From a virus: DNA of 42,772 bases. The translations under genes were made by a program, and so were the position numbers. Below the pieces are notes generated by a model, which had not been told where the DNA came from, did not search any database, and was given only the letters and a program-made list of their open reading frames with translations. Numbering within the stretch: the stretch's first letter is position 1; each line of letters opens with the position of its first letter. The stretch is from the IMG/VR virus record IMGVR_UViG_3300006076_000007, positions 1-42,772 of that record; one strand, 5' to 3'. This document shows positions 1 through 7,555 of this stretch, piece by piece.

Positions 1-1
1 A

Positions 2-136
2 GGATATTTTTATTGTTATAATAATCAACTAACTTCTCTAGAATATCTTCCATTTCAGAAAGAAAATTATACAGATTTTAGTGATGATATGTTTAATGAA
101 TATATGAAAGCTAAATTTCCACACAGACTAATATAG
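2..136 (+). CDS. C-terminal end of a leucine-rich-repeat-like protein (partial)
   Basis: An open frame enters from the left edge and stops at a TAG at 134-136, giving 44 residues. It contains one unit of the form YCYNNQLTSLEYLP, the short leucine-rich repeat often seen in phage and mycoplasma proteins. A polar tail ending FPHRLI follows. Only the end is visible, so the number of repeats, the start and the function are unknown. Such repeats usually mediate protein binding. The gene runs toward the early-type promoter at 145-170 and is not part of the leftward fibre operon. Confidence 0.6.
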   Translation, partial: GYFYCYNNQLTSLEYLPFQKENYTDFSDDMFNEYMKAKFPHRLI

Positions 137-144
137 ATTTAATC

Positions 145-170
145 TTTATTACACTATAATATATTATATA
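145..170 (+). promoter_or_regulatory. Early/middle-type promoter, plus strand
   Basis: These 26 bases are identical to 22012-22037 upstream of another small plus-strand gene. They include a perfect TATAAT (155-160) followed by ATATTATATA. A TTTAAT element ends 12 bases before the TATAAT, as in the other promoters of this type. A GAAGGAT ribosome-binding site follows directly. The exact repetition in two unrelated places, each just before a start codon, is strong evidence for a promoter. Confidence 0.75.
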
Positions 171-181
171 GAAAGAAGGAT

Positions 182-278
182 ATGAAAGGATAGATATCGT
201 TATACGGAATACCTTGATGATTGTGTTGATATTCCTTATTTTACTATTTATAATACTAATAAAAAGTTATTTTTATGA
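182..278 (+). pseudogene. Small early gene broken by a one-base frameshift near its start
   Basis: The promoter at 145-170 and the site GAAGGAT lead to ATG AAA GGA TAG, which stops after three codons. Moving to the next frame after ATG AAA opens a reading frame of about 28 codons to a TGA at 276-278. It reads DRYRYTEYLDDCVDIPYF and so on, with ordinary phage codon choice. The simplest reading is an extra G in the GG run at 188-189 of a short early gene. It could instead be a sequencing error or a very short leader peptide. Function unknown. Confidence 0.35.
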
Positions 279-383
279 TTCTTGTGAAGTAAAGACGATT
301 CTAAAAGCTCAGTAATCACATAAATAATATTACAGTTTCGATGTAGGATATTTCAAGATATTTACTTTAGGATCCTTAAGGTC

Positions 384-1217
384 CTATGTAGGCCTATCTT
401 GCAACTGTCCAAAATAATCAAATCCACTAGTTAGAAATAGTTGTAAATTACTTCCGTGAACTCCACCTGAAAATGTAGCTTTAGTATAATCTATATATAT
501 TAGAATTTTTTTAATACCTGAAAGTTGATGACTTATATCGTATGAATGGTCTGAGCTAGTCCAGTTTGGGGTAGATATATATGAATCCGGATAGAATTTA
601 ATTTTATTAGGATCGCGAAAATCTATTGTTTGATTAAATCCTCCATTTCCATAACTAGTTCCCGAGAAATCTCCAAAAGGTACACTAAATAAAATATTTT
701 TGCTCGAATTTAAAATATTAAATGTAGTATAACTATCTCTACTCCAAGTATCAGAATCTTTATGATATTCTATTCCTCCTATATAATTATCATTTATATC
801 AAAAAATTCTAAATGAAAATCCATCCTATCACCAGCTAGAGAATAATTATATACATATATATCAAATACTCCAGATTCTTTTAGAGTAAATAATCTAGAA
901 TCTCCCCAGTCTATATGATTATAGGATACCTCACCATCTTTATACTTAAATTCTAATATTTCAAATTTTTGACTATCAACAGGATTTGAAACAACATCTT
1001 CATCATGTACCCCAGTCTGCCAGTTAACAATAATAGGAATTTTTGAAGAACCTGAAGAACCTGAAGAACCTGAAGAACCTGAAGAACCTGAAGAACCTGA
1101 AGAACCTGAAGAACCTGATCCAAAACTAACATCAGGTACTAACCCTGTAGTAGAAGGAATCTTTATATCATAAAAATACTGTATTTCTGCCTTATTTTTT
1201 TTATATTTCATTTTCAT
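384..1217 (-). CDS. Fibre-tip or adhesin protein with a GSS triplet stalk
   Basis: A 277-residue protein, last gene of the leftward unit that begins near 5636. A basic start (MKMKYKK) is followed by about 30 residues and then eight perfect Gly-Ser-Ser triplets at about residues 34-57. The remaining 220 residues are rich in aromatics, Asp and Ser (for example WQTGVHDEDVV, FFDINDNYIGGIEY) and look like one beta-sandwich domain. A flexible triplet linker in front of a globular beta domain suits a distal receptor-binding or decoration protein. I recognise no named family. The start is ambiguous: it overlaps the previous gene by 17 bases and a second ATG lies two codons in (1211). The stop overlaps a weak hairpin at 369-385. 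Confidence 0.55.
   Translation of the reverse strand: MKMKYKKNKAEIQYFYDIKIPSTTGLVPDVSFGSGSSGSSGSSGSSGSSGSSGSSGSSKIPIIVNWQTGVHDEDVVSNPVDSQKFEILEFKYKDGEVSYNHIDWGDSRLFTLKESGVFDIYVYNYSLAGDRMDFHLEFFDINDNYIGGIEYHKDSDTWSRDSYTTFNILNSSKNILFSVPFGDFSGTSYGNGGFNQTIDFRDPNKIKFYPDSYISTPNWTSSDHSYDISHQLSGIKKILIYIDYTKATFSGGVHGSNLQLFLTSGFDYFGQLQDRPT
1045..1116 (-). repeat. Eight exact copies of a 9-bp unit encoding Gly-Ser-Ser
   Basis: The plus strand reads GAAGAACCT eight times without a mismatch. On the coding strand this gives GSS triplets. Identical codons in every unit, with no drift, point to recent expansion by slippage. Copy number probably varies between isolates and would change linker length. Confidence 0.95.
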
Positions 1218-1515
1218 CTCGCATAAGATCCTTTAATAAATCTTTAGATTTATTTTCTTTTTTATCCTGTTTAATTTTCCCTATAGACTCTATTGAACTA
1301 GGCATATTTTTATATAAATCATTAAAGCTTTTAATTCCATCCATTATAAGTTTAGAAATCTCTATATGTTCTTCTAGTCTAGAAAAATCTCCTTCAGACA
1401 TCTCTTCTACTAAATCTCTATCTATAGATCTATTATGATCTATAATTTCGGAAATTGCTCCTCTAGTCTTATTAAAATCCTCTTCAAGATTTTTTAATAA
1501 TTCTTCCTTCTTCAT
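1201..1515 (-). CDS. Possible T4 gp16-like small terminase subunit
   Basis: I place the start at the ATG ending at 1515 (MKKEELLKNLEED, 104 residues) because AGGA lies five bases upstream and the previous stop is eight bases away. The open frame itself extends to 1545. The protein is almost wholly helical and charged. The pattern EEDFNKTRGAISEII, then a second helix with LIMDGIKSFNDLYKN, resembles the two-helix core of T4-like gp16, which recognises DNA for packaging. Against this, the large terminase gp17 is not next to it and the neighbours are fibre genes. It could instead be a small fibre-assembly or structural helper. The resemblance is weak and needs a profile search. Confidence 0.35.
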   Translation of the reverse strand: MKKEELLKNLEEDFNKTRGAISEIIDHNRSIDRDLVEEMSEGDFSRLEEHIEISKLIMDGIKSFNDLYKNMPSSIESIGKIKQDKKENKSKDLLKDLMRDENEI

Positions 1516-1522
1516 AGAAATC

Positions 1523-3268
1523 CTAAACTGCTGTTCCTGTTGCATCTACCCACTGAGATCCTGTATTATCCCACCAAATAGGTTTAACTAAATCTGTATC
1601 AAAATATTGAGCACCTGATAATGTAGTACTAGGTCGAGATGAAGTATCACCCGAACCTAATATATATCCTTGAAGGCTATCTATATCTGTCGAATTTGTT
1701 GTTACAGATGTATTTAACTCATCTATAGCGCTCTGAACATCTGTAGAAGTTAGTCCTGATGTTGTATTACTATATGGAGTATTAACTGCAGAATCGACCT
1801 CATATGATTGAGTTACATCTCCTGTGCTATGATCAACTACTGTAAATTTAAGTACTAATACATCCCCATCAGAGAATGTATCAGATATATCGGTAAGTGT
1901 ATTTAAGTTATCTATCAAATTGAAAGTTTCATTATTAATACCCCAGTAATATGGATCATCGGATAGTTCGAAGGTTTTACCTGATTGAGGATCTGTGGTA
2001 GAAAATCCTGATTGTAGTAAATCCACATCTGTTCTTGATATATCTGAGTAATTTACTGCATTGCCTGCTCCATTAACTTTAAGAAATTTATTAGCATCTT
2101 CTGATTGAATAGCATCTACATCGATTAGGTCTCCAATACTCATGCTAATATTAGAGGCATCTATGTTTTTCCACTCCCATGTTCTTGCAGATGCATCTGT
2201 TACTACTAATACTTTATTAGCAATGTCTGCATCGGGTAATAATGGCTCTTTAGTATTAATAGCATTAGAATTAGATGTTATTTGATCTCTTTCTGTTTGA
2301 GTAAACCATAGTCTATCTACTCCGGTTTGTTCATTAATATCTGCTGCAGTAAGACTAACATTTCCTGAGTATCCATTAACGGTTCTTACTATATTTGAAT
2401 AATTTTCTAAATATCCTAATGTCACAACATCATAATTACTTTGAATATTTCCAGTAGAATTTAATTGAGGTAAAGATAATACTCCAGTTCCTGAGTCTAA
2501 TTCTAATATATTACTTCTGTTAGTACTATCAGAACCATTACCTATAATTAAGGATTTTCCCCCTGTAGGAGAATTAAATTGTCCTAGGACTACATTTCCA
2601 GCTACATTAGTAGTTTGTAAAGAGTATCCTAAAGCATAACTTTTATTAAGGAGAGACTCATTATTAGTACCTAGGAGAATTGAATCATTATATGGAATAT
2701 TATTTCCAACACCTATTGCTACAGAAGCATCTCCAACTATATTATTATTAGTTCCTAAAGTAAAAGATCCTAAAGTACCAACCGATCCTCCTATAGTATT
2801 ACTACTACCTATATTAAAAGATAGGTTTTTAGTGGTAGTTCCTGATCCTATAGTAAATGAATTATCACCTTGAGAATTTGAATTATAACCTAAAGCAAAA
2901 CTATTTGATCCAGTAGCGGTAGCATCTATCCCTGCAGTGAAAGATCCTGCTCCTGAAGCTCCAATAGATCCAGAACCCGGATTAGAACCAGAAGAATATG
3001 TTAGGTCGGTAGCATCAGCACCTAAAGAAATAAAATCAGATGCGTCAGTATTATTAATATATCTATGTCCTGAGTGTGTACCACCTGTAGGTGTTTTAGT
3101 AGCTAGTCCTGTACTAATATTATCACCCCCTATCTCTACAATAGTACCCTCGGGAGTTTTAGTAAATAATTTTCCGTCTTTTGTATTAACGGCTAGCTCC
3201 CTCTCCTCTAACTCATTTACAGCTGGAATTACCTTAGAAGTATTAGAACCCTTTAATTGAATTGCCAT
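1523..3268 (-). CDS. Tail fibre protein with YadA-head-like repeats
   Basis: A 581-residue structural protein. Residues 1-50 (MAIQLKGSNTSK, then ERELAVNTKDGKLFTKTPEG) form the docking domain type also found at the starts of the genes ending at 15026 and 16177. Residues about 110-260 hold short repeats such as TATGSNSFALGYNSNSQGDN, typical of the YadA-head left-handed beta-roll in trimeric adhesins. The middle has a VNGYSGNVSLTAADI linker of the kind found in many phage fibres. The last 40 residues (SSRPSTTLSGAQYFDT, then WDNTGSQWVDATGTAV) are a common phage fibre-tip ending, shared with the gene at 7556-10057. AGGA sits six bases before the ATG. It lies 22 bases after the gene at 3291-5636 and is probably co-transcribed with it. 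Confidence 0.8.
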   Translation of the reverse strand: MAIQLKGSNTSKVIPAVNELEERELAVNTKDGKLFTKTPEGTIVEIGGDNISTGLATKTPTGGTHSGHRYINNTDASDFISLGADATDLTYSSGSNPGSGSIGASGAGSFTAGIDATATGSNSFALGYNSNSQGDNSFTIGSGTTTKNLSFNIGSSNTIGGSVGTLGSFTLGTNNNIVGDASVAIGVGNNIPYNDSILLGTNNESLLNKSYALGYSLQTTNVAGNVVLGQFNSPTGGKSLIIGNGSDSTNRSNILELDSGTGVLSLPQLNSTGNIQSNYDVVTLGYLENYSNIVRTVNGYSGNVSLTAADINEQTGVDRLWFTQTERDQITSNSNAINTKEPLLPDADIANKVLVVTDASARTWEWKNIDASNISMSIGDLIDVDAIQSEDANKFLKVNGAGNAVNYSDISRTDVDLLQSGFSTTDPQSGKTFELSDDPYYWGINNETFNLIDNLNTLTDISDTFSDGDVLVLKFTVVDHSTGDVTQSYEVDSAVNTPYSNTTSGLTSTDVQSAIDELNTSVTTNSTDIDSLQGYILGSGDTSSRPSTTLSGAQYFDTDLVKPIWWDNTGSQWVDATGTAV

Positions 3269-3290
3269 TTTTTTCCTTTTTTAAACAAAA

Positions 3291-5636
3291 TTAAGATACT
3301 GTAGCAGTTGCATTACCTGTAACTACACTATTATCATAAAGAACAACAGAGCTAGTAATTAGAGCATTACCTGCTGCAACACCACTAACATTTCCTGTAG
3401 AATCTACAGTTGCTACATCTGTATTATTAGAATACCAGCTTGAAGAGCTAGTTATATCTTCTTGTGAATTATTCCAGTTACCATTAGTATATTCTGCAGT
3501 AGCAATTAATTGATAAGAATCATTAACTCCTAAGCTAAAGTCTGAAGGGTTAATAGTAATAACTCTAACTACTGGAGTATTATCTATACTAATATTAATA
3601 CTAGATTCAAATAGATTCCCAGAATCATCATATAACATTGCCTTAACAGGTATATCTGAATAAGAGTTACCGCTAGAATTTTGTGTAGTACATCTCACTA
3701 GTCCACCATCAGAACCATCTGTTATTGTATATGCAGCATCATTAGAAGATACCCAATCAACTGAGTTAGTTACATCTACTGTAGATTCTGATAAATTTCC
3801 CTCTGAGTCTATCACATTATATGTAGCAGTACATATAAGTTGTCTCACAGCATTTTCTTTTTTATTATCTATAATACCACCTACAGGATCTATAACATTA
3901 ATTCGAAGTAGTGTAGCACCTGATCCAAGGTAGTATCCACAGTCAATATCTACTTCACTAGCTCTTTTCCATATTCTAGAACCATCTGCATTACTGATTA
4001 GGATCATTCCGTCTACTTGAGGTATCCCTAAGTTATCCTCTTTTAGTCCTATCATGTCTTTTAGTACTACACCTTGATATGCACTAAGAGGATTGGCTTG
4101 TTTATGTAATTTATCATTATTATCAGTAGGATCTGTAATATTATCTATTACTTCTAAATTCTCTGTAAGTGTACTATCCACCCAAACTCTAGTTCCATCT
4201 TTAAGTGATCCTAGTATCATATTATCTTTATATGGAGCTCCTAGATTATCCTCTTTACCTGGTATAGTTCCGTCCGGAGAACCATTAACATCCATCTCTA
4301 AAGAAGATATAGAATTTAGAATAGATGCATTCTGATCGAGTAGATGTGTAATATTAGCAGAATTATTCTGAACAGCACTTTTATTGCTTTGTATATCACT
4401 ATTTTGTTGAGCTTGTTCTTGTTTAATATTAGATATATCTTGTGTATTAGTTGCTATATTGGCTGAGTTAGAATCAATTAGAGATCTATTAGTATCAATA
4501 TCATCTCGTAAACTAGAATCTACACCATCTAACCTGATAATCTGATTATTTAAGTTCGTTATATCTCCAGTATTAGTATTAACCTTATTTTCTAGAGTAT
4601 TAATATCACCATCTATAGAATTTATTCTAGATCCTAAAGTACTAATATTATCTGAATTTATATTTATTTTAGTTAAATTACTAGATACATTAGAGGTATT
4701 AGTATTAATTTGAGATTGTAATCCAGTTATATTAGTATTAATTACTGCAATATTATCGGAATTAGATGTAATTCTAGAATCAAACGCTGAGTAATTTCCT
4801 TCTACAACTGTTACTCTACTTTCTAATGTTACTGAATTGATATTACCGATTTGAGTCTGGATAGAAGATATATTACCTTCATTAGTACTAACCCTTGCTG
4901 TAATATTAGATATATCTGAATCTAAACTAGTATCTTTATTTTGAAGAGCTGTAATATCTGCTTCTATATTATTTACAGATTGAGTTAAGCCTGTATTACT
5001 AGTTTCAAGGCTAGATATTCTAGTAGAGTTGCTATTTATATTAGTCTCTAACTGAGTATCTTTATTTTGAAGAGAAGGAATTTTATTACTATTAATATCA
5101 TTAATATCTGATTCTATAGTATTAATTCTACCTGTATTAGAACTTATATTAGTAGTATTAGAAGAAACACTAGATGAAATACCTGATAAATTAGAATTAA
5201 TAGTATTAATAGATGCTATATTGTTATTAACCTTTCCGTCTAATACTCGACCTTGATTTGCAGAAAGAGCATCAGATGCACTGTTAGAATCTAGAGCATC
5301 ATATACATTGACTTGAGTTATAGATGGAAGATCTCTCCAGATTTTTCTTCCCCCTGCATCTATAGAAAGAACTTGATCTGTATTTCCGATACCTAGAGAA
5401 TCCTCTTTATCTCCTATATCAATTATAGCGGATGAAATTTTTTCATCTAATACTCGACCCTGATTTGCAGAAAGTGGTACTTGAGCATTAGTAGATATAA
5501 GATTATCTTGTATATCTGTAATATCCACCTCTTCATCAAAAATAGAGCGGACGAAAATTCTTAAATCTGATGCAGTAATTTCATTATTAACATTATCGGG
5601 AAATAGACTTAAGATATAATCTCTTGAATTAGCCAT
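3291..5636 (-). CDS. Long coiled-coil tail fibre with C-terminal Ig-like (Big-2-like) domain
   Basis: A 781-residue fibre protein. Residues 1-40 (ILSLFPDNVNNEITASDLRIFV) are a docking domain shared with the genes starting at 12490 and 17061. Residues about 120-480 are a low-complexity region rich in Asn, Ser, Ile and Asp with a heptad-like Ile/Leu pattern (NINSNSTRISSLETSN), typical of a trimeric coiled-coil shaft. The motif SANQGRVLD occurs twice near the N-terminus and a related form near residue 520. The end (VVRVITINPSDFSLGVNDSY, then VATVDSTGNVSGVAAG) fits a Big-2 immunoglobulin-like domain, often used for surface binding. A late promoter lies 27-34 bases upstream and AAGGA precedes the ATG, so this is the first gene of its unit. 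Confidence 0.85.
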   Translation of the reverse strand: MANSRDYILSLFPDNVNNEITASDLRIFVRSIFDEEVDITDIQDNLISTNAQVPLSANQGRVLDEKISSAIIDIGDKEDSLGIGNTDQVLSIDAGGRKIWRDLPSITQVNVYDALDSNSASDALSANQGRVLDGKVNNNIASINTINSNLSGISSSVSSNTTNISSNTGRINTIESDINDINSNKIPSLQNKDTQLETNINSNSTRISSLETSNTGLTQSVNNIEADITALQNKDTSLDSDISNITARVSTNEGNISSIQTQIGNINSVTLESRVTVVEGNYSAFDSRITSNSDNIAVINTNITGLQSQINTNTSNVSSNLTKININSDNISTLGSRINSIDGDINTLENKVNTNTGDITNLNNQIIRLDGVDSSLRDDIDTNRSLIDSNSANIATNTQDISNIKQEQAQQNSDIQSNKSAVQNNSANITHLLDQNASILNSISSLEMDVNGSPDGTIPGKEDNLGAPYKDNMILGSLKDGTRVWVDSTLTENLEVIDNITDPTDNNDKLHKQANPLSAYQGVVLKDMIGLKEDNLGIPQVDGMILISNADGSRIWKRASEVDIDCGYYLGSGATLLRINVIDPVGGIIDNKKENAVRQLICTATYNVIDSEGNLSESTVDVTNSVDWVSSNDAAYTITDGSDGGLVRCTTQNSSGNSYSDIPVKAMLYDDSGNLFESSINISIDNTPVVRVITINPSDFSLGVNDSYQLIATAEYTNGNWNNSQEDITSSSSWYSNNTDVATVDSTGNVSGVAAGNALITSSVVLYDNSVVTGNATATVS

Positions 5637-5662
5637 TTAGCTTCCTTATTATTTCTTTAAAT

Positions 5663-5670
5663 TATTTATA
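5663..5670 (-). promoter_or_regulatory. Late promoter TATAAATA (minus strand)
   Basis: Exact T4-type late element on the minus strand, 27-34 bases upstream of the coiled-coil fibre gene. It lies between that gene and the DUF2061-like gene. Confidence 0.75.
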
Positions 5671-5674
5671 AATT

Positions 5675-5914
5675 CTAAGAGCTTAATCTACTATATTTCC
5701 ATCGAATATAAACTTCTTCTATATTTCCTTCTATTTTAGACCAAAATGTATCAAAGTAATAATAAAATAGTGTTGCTGCAGACATATCTACTAGTGCTAT
5801 ATTAAGAGCAGTAAATGGCTCTCCTGTTGTAATTAAACCTGCTATAAATACTATACATATACGAATTATTCTATATATTATAGCCTTTATTACTAGAAAT
5901 TTAGGTTTACTCAT
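5675..5914 (-). CDS. Small membrane protein, DUF2061-like
   Basis: A 79-residue protein with two hydrophobic helices at about residues 8-27 and 34-52, separated by a short TTGEPFTALN turn. The pattern (K-x3-RI, then ITTGEP-x3-AL-x-IAL-x-D, then TLFYYYFDTFWSKI) fits DUF2061, a small two-helix membrane family. The end (EEVYIRWKYSRLSS) is likely cytoplasmic. The ATG overlaps the stop of the APS kinase fusion gene as ATGA, so translation is coupled and the protein probably acts with that enzyme at the inner membrane. The specific role is unknown. A small holin is the main alternative, but the family resemblance and the coupling argue against it. Confidence 0.6.
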   Translation of the reverse strand: MSKPKFLVIKAIIYRIIRICIVFIAGLITTGEPFTALNIALVDMSAATLFYYYFDTFWSKIEGNIEEVYIRWKYSRLSS

Positions 5915-6765
5915 AACTCATCTTTAAGAAATTTAAGTACTTCCTCATTTGCTAAATATTTTTTAGCAAAAGCTTCATCTCCTTCTTCTATAGCTTTTCT
6001 AATCTTTGTAGCACTTATGTGTCCAATTCTAGGAACGAAGTGTAATCTGATGCTATTATTATCTATACTTCTCTGAAATTTTTTTATAACTACAGGATTA
6101 CCCTGTACAACGATATCATAATCTTCTACAAATTTCTCCCATTTTTCATTAGGCTCGTCTATATCTGGAGATTGAATTACATTATATCCCATATTTCGAA
6201 GTAATTCTATATTTTTATCTAAATCTAATTTATCCCCCTCGTCTACTCTTAATGCAATAGTAATATTAGGACTTAATCTTTTAGCCTCTTCTAGGACAAT
6301 TTTATGACCTCTATGCATTCCTTGAAATCTAGCAATTACTAGAACTTTTTTGAATATTTTTTCATAAAATGTCTTAGCAGAAAACTCAGTAAATTCAATT
6401 TCTAAATCTGCATCACTATAGTCAGCTTGGAAATTTTTATTATATCCTAAATCTTCTTTATGGTTTGGACCTGAATTTGTTATAACTACTTGAATATCTC
6501 TTTCATCTAGATACTGATCTCTAATCTCTTTAATAGGGGCCTGCATTGCAATAAAAACCGTAAATCCTAAATCGGATAACCATCTAGCTCTAGAGTATCC
6601 TAAATGAATATTCATCTCTCTTCCATTAAAAGATATATCTGTATTAGATGTCTCTGCTCTAAGATCATCCCCATCGATTATAAAACTATCCGGAACTATA
6701 GATTCTAGCGTCTCGGCAATTGTAGTTTTTCCTGCTCCTGCCTTTCCTAATAATGCTACTATCAT
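5911..6765 (-). CDS. APS kinase fused to an HxGH nucleotidyltransferase
   Basis: A 284-residue two-domain enzyme. Residues 1-135 look like adenylylsulfate kinase: Walker A GKAGAGKTT at 7-15, the DGDDLR motif at 31-36, and the helix NGREMNIHLGYSRARWLSDLGF. APS kinases phosphorylate APS to PAPS, the universal sulfate donor. Residues 138-284 are a compact nucleotidyltransferase, with ARFQGMHRGH at 145-154 (HxGH active site) and ISATKIR at 250-256. That domain resembles NMN/phosphopantetheine-type adenylyltransferases more than classical ATP sulfurylase. In a fusion with APS kinase it could still supply APS from ATP and sulfate; this is inference. Both ends overlap neighbours as ATGA (sulfotransferase upstream, DUF2061-like downstream), which suggests one coupled cassette. 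Confidence 0.8.
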   Translation of the reverse strand: MIVALLGKAGAGKTTIAETLESIVPDSFIIDGDDLRAETSNTDISFNGREMNIHLGYSRARWLSDLGFTVFIAMQAPIKEIRDQYLDERDIQVVITNSGPNHKEDLGYNKNFQADYSDADLEIEFTEFSAKTFYEKIFKKVLVIARFQGMHRGHKIVLEEAKRLSPNITIALRVDEGDKLDLDKNIELLRNMGYNVIQSPDIDEPNEKWEKFVEDYDIVVQGNPVVIKKFQRSIDNNSIRLHFVPRIGHISATKIRKAIEEGDEAFAKKYLANEEVLKFLKDEL

Positions 6766-7505
6766 TTTTTCTCCTTGTTTTTAATATATTCACTAATTGT
6801 AATCAAATTGTCTTCATTAAAATCCTCTATTAGATCATAATAAAGGGAGTGAGAGTATTTAACTAATTTTTTAGAATCTTCTGAGATATATTCTTTCTTA
6901 TTTTTAGTTTTATTAATGTGAGGAATTTTAATATTGAATTCTTTCTCTATAATATCCAGCCGATTCATTGGAATGAAGATACAATCTCCCATAGGTCTCA
7001 TAAACCACTCATATAGTGAACAATTAAACTGATTCATAGATTTTTCATCACTTGGGTAAAAATCACTTTCAAAGTAAGAAGTAATAAAATGAATATTTCC
7101 TTGAGATCTTAATAAATTTCTAAATACTCTCGCTTTATTAGGATACTTAGTTAGAGTATCCTTAAAATTAATACTTCTTTGTATAAATTCATTAATATCA
7201 ATAGGATAAATATAACCGTCTCCTTTAGGATCATTTAACATAAAGCTAAGATATCCTTCTACATTAATAAAAAAATTATAAAAAGACTCATACCAGGAAT
7301 GAGGCTCTCTGATAATAACAAACTTTGGATATTTTTGAAATTGTTCTGGTAAGTTTCTGATATGAACATGCCTTTGATTTACATGTACTTTATAGTCTAA
7401 ATATTTATTAGATGCAGTTATAATACCTTGATGAATTGAAATTCCTGCTGTTTTAACAGGATGCATTAATGTTTTAATTTGATTATCAAATTCTACTGTG
7501 TACAT
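6762..7505 (-). CDS. PAPS-dependent sulfotransferase family protein (first copy)
   Basis: A 247-residue protein with the two PAPS-binding signatures of sulfotransferases. The 5'-phosphosulfate loop is HPVKTAGISIHQG at about 15-27, close to the PKTAGTS form of polysaccharide sulfotransferases. The 3'-phosphate site is VIIREPHSWYESFYNFF at about 63-79, with the expected Arg and a Ser. There is no signal peptide, so it should act in the host cytoplasm. It lies between the HAEG-repeat adhesin and the APS kinase fusion, whose start it overlaps by ATGA. Its ribosome-binding site (AGGA in GTAGGACTTAAATG) lies inside a perfect 13-bp inverted repeat, so translation is probably controlled. The substrate is unknown; candidates are the adhesin or a host surface sugar. 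Confidence 0.75.
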   Translation of the reverse strand: MYTVEFDNQIKTLMHPVKTAGISIHQGIITASNKYLDYKVHVNQRHVHIRNLPEQFQKYPKFVIIREPHSWYESFYNFFINVEGYLSFMLNDPKGDGYIYPIDINEFIQRSINFKDTLTKYPNKARVFRNLLRSQGNIHFITSYFESDFYPSDEKSMNQFNCSLYEWFMRPMGDCIFIPMNRLDIIEKEFNIKIPHINKTKNKKEYISEDSKKLVKYSHSLYYDLIEDFNEDNLITISEYIKNKEKK

Positions 7506-7550
7506 TTAAGTCCTACTCTTTTTATCTATTATATAATGTAGGACTTAAAT
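7504..7550 (-). promoter_or_regulatory. Perfect 13-bp hairpin covering the sulfotransferase start
   Basis: 7504-7516 and 7538-7550 are exact reverse complements (ATTTAAGTCCTAC / GTAGGACTTAAAT) with a 21-base AT-rich loop. On the minus strand the second arm contains the AGGA ribosome-binding site and the first two bases of the ATG of the downstream sulfotransferase. Read-through RNA would hide the start. The loop contains TATAAT-like sequence, so RNA starting inside it would leave the start open. T4 uses this design for lysozyme e and soc. It may also act as a weak terminator after the adhesin. Confidence 0.75.
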
Positions 7551-7555
7551 TAGGC

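Noticed and set aside
245-252. TATAAATA on the minus strand
   Set aside because: Points toward the end of a plus-strand gene with no leftward start nearby in the window.
217-315. A 32-codon hydrophobic ORF on the plus strand
   Set aside because: No ribosome-binding site, and it overlaps the better-supported frameshifted gene at 182-278, which has promoter and start signals. Hydrophobicity is expected from T-rich codons.
369-385. Hairpin AGGATC / GGTCCT as terminator of the leftward unit
   Set aside because: Only six pairs with one wobble and no T run on the minus strand; too weak to list as a terminator.
2937-3260. 107-codon plus-strand ORF inside the fibre gene
   Set aside because: Shadow frame opposite a strongly supported fibre gene; Pro- and Glu-rich translation is the complement of Gly/Ser-rich repeats.
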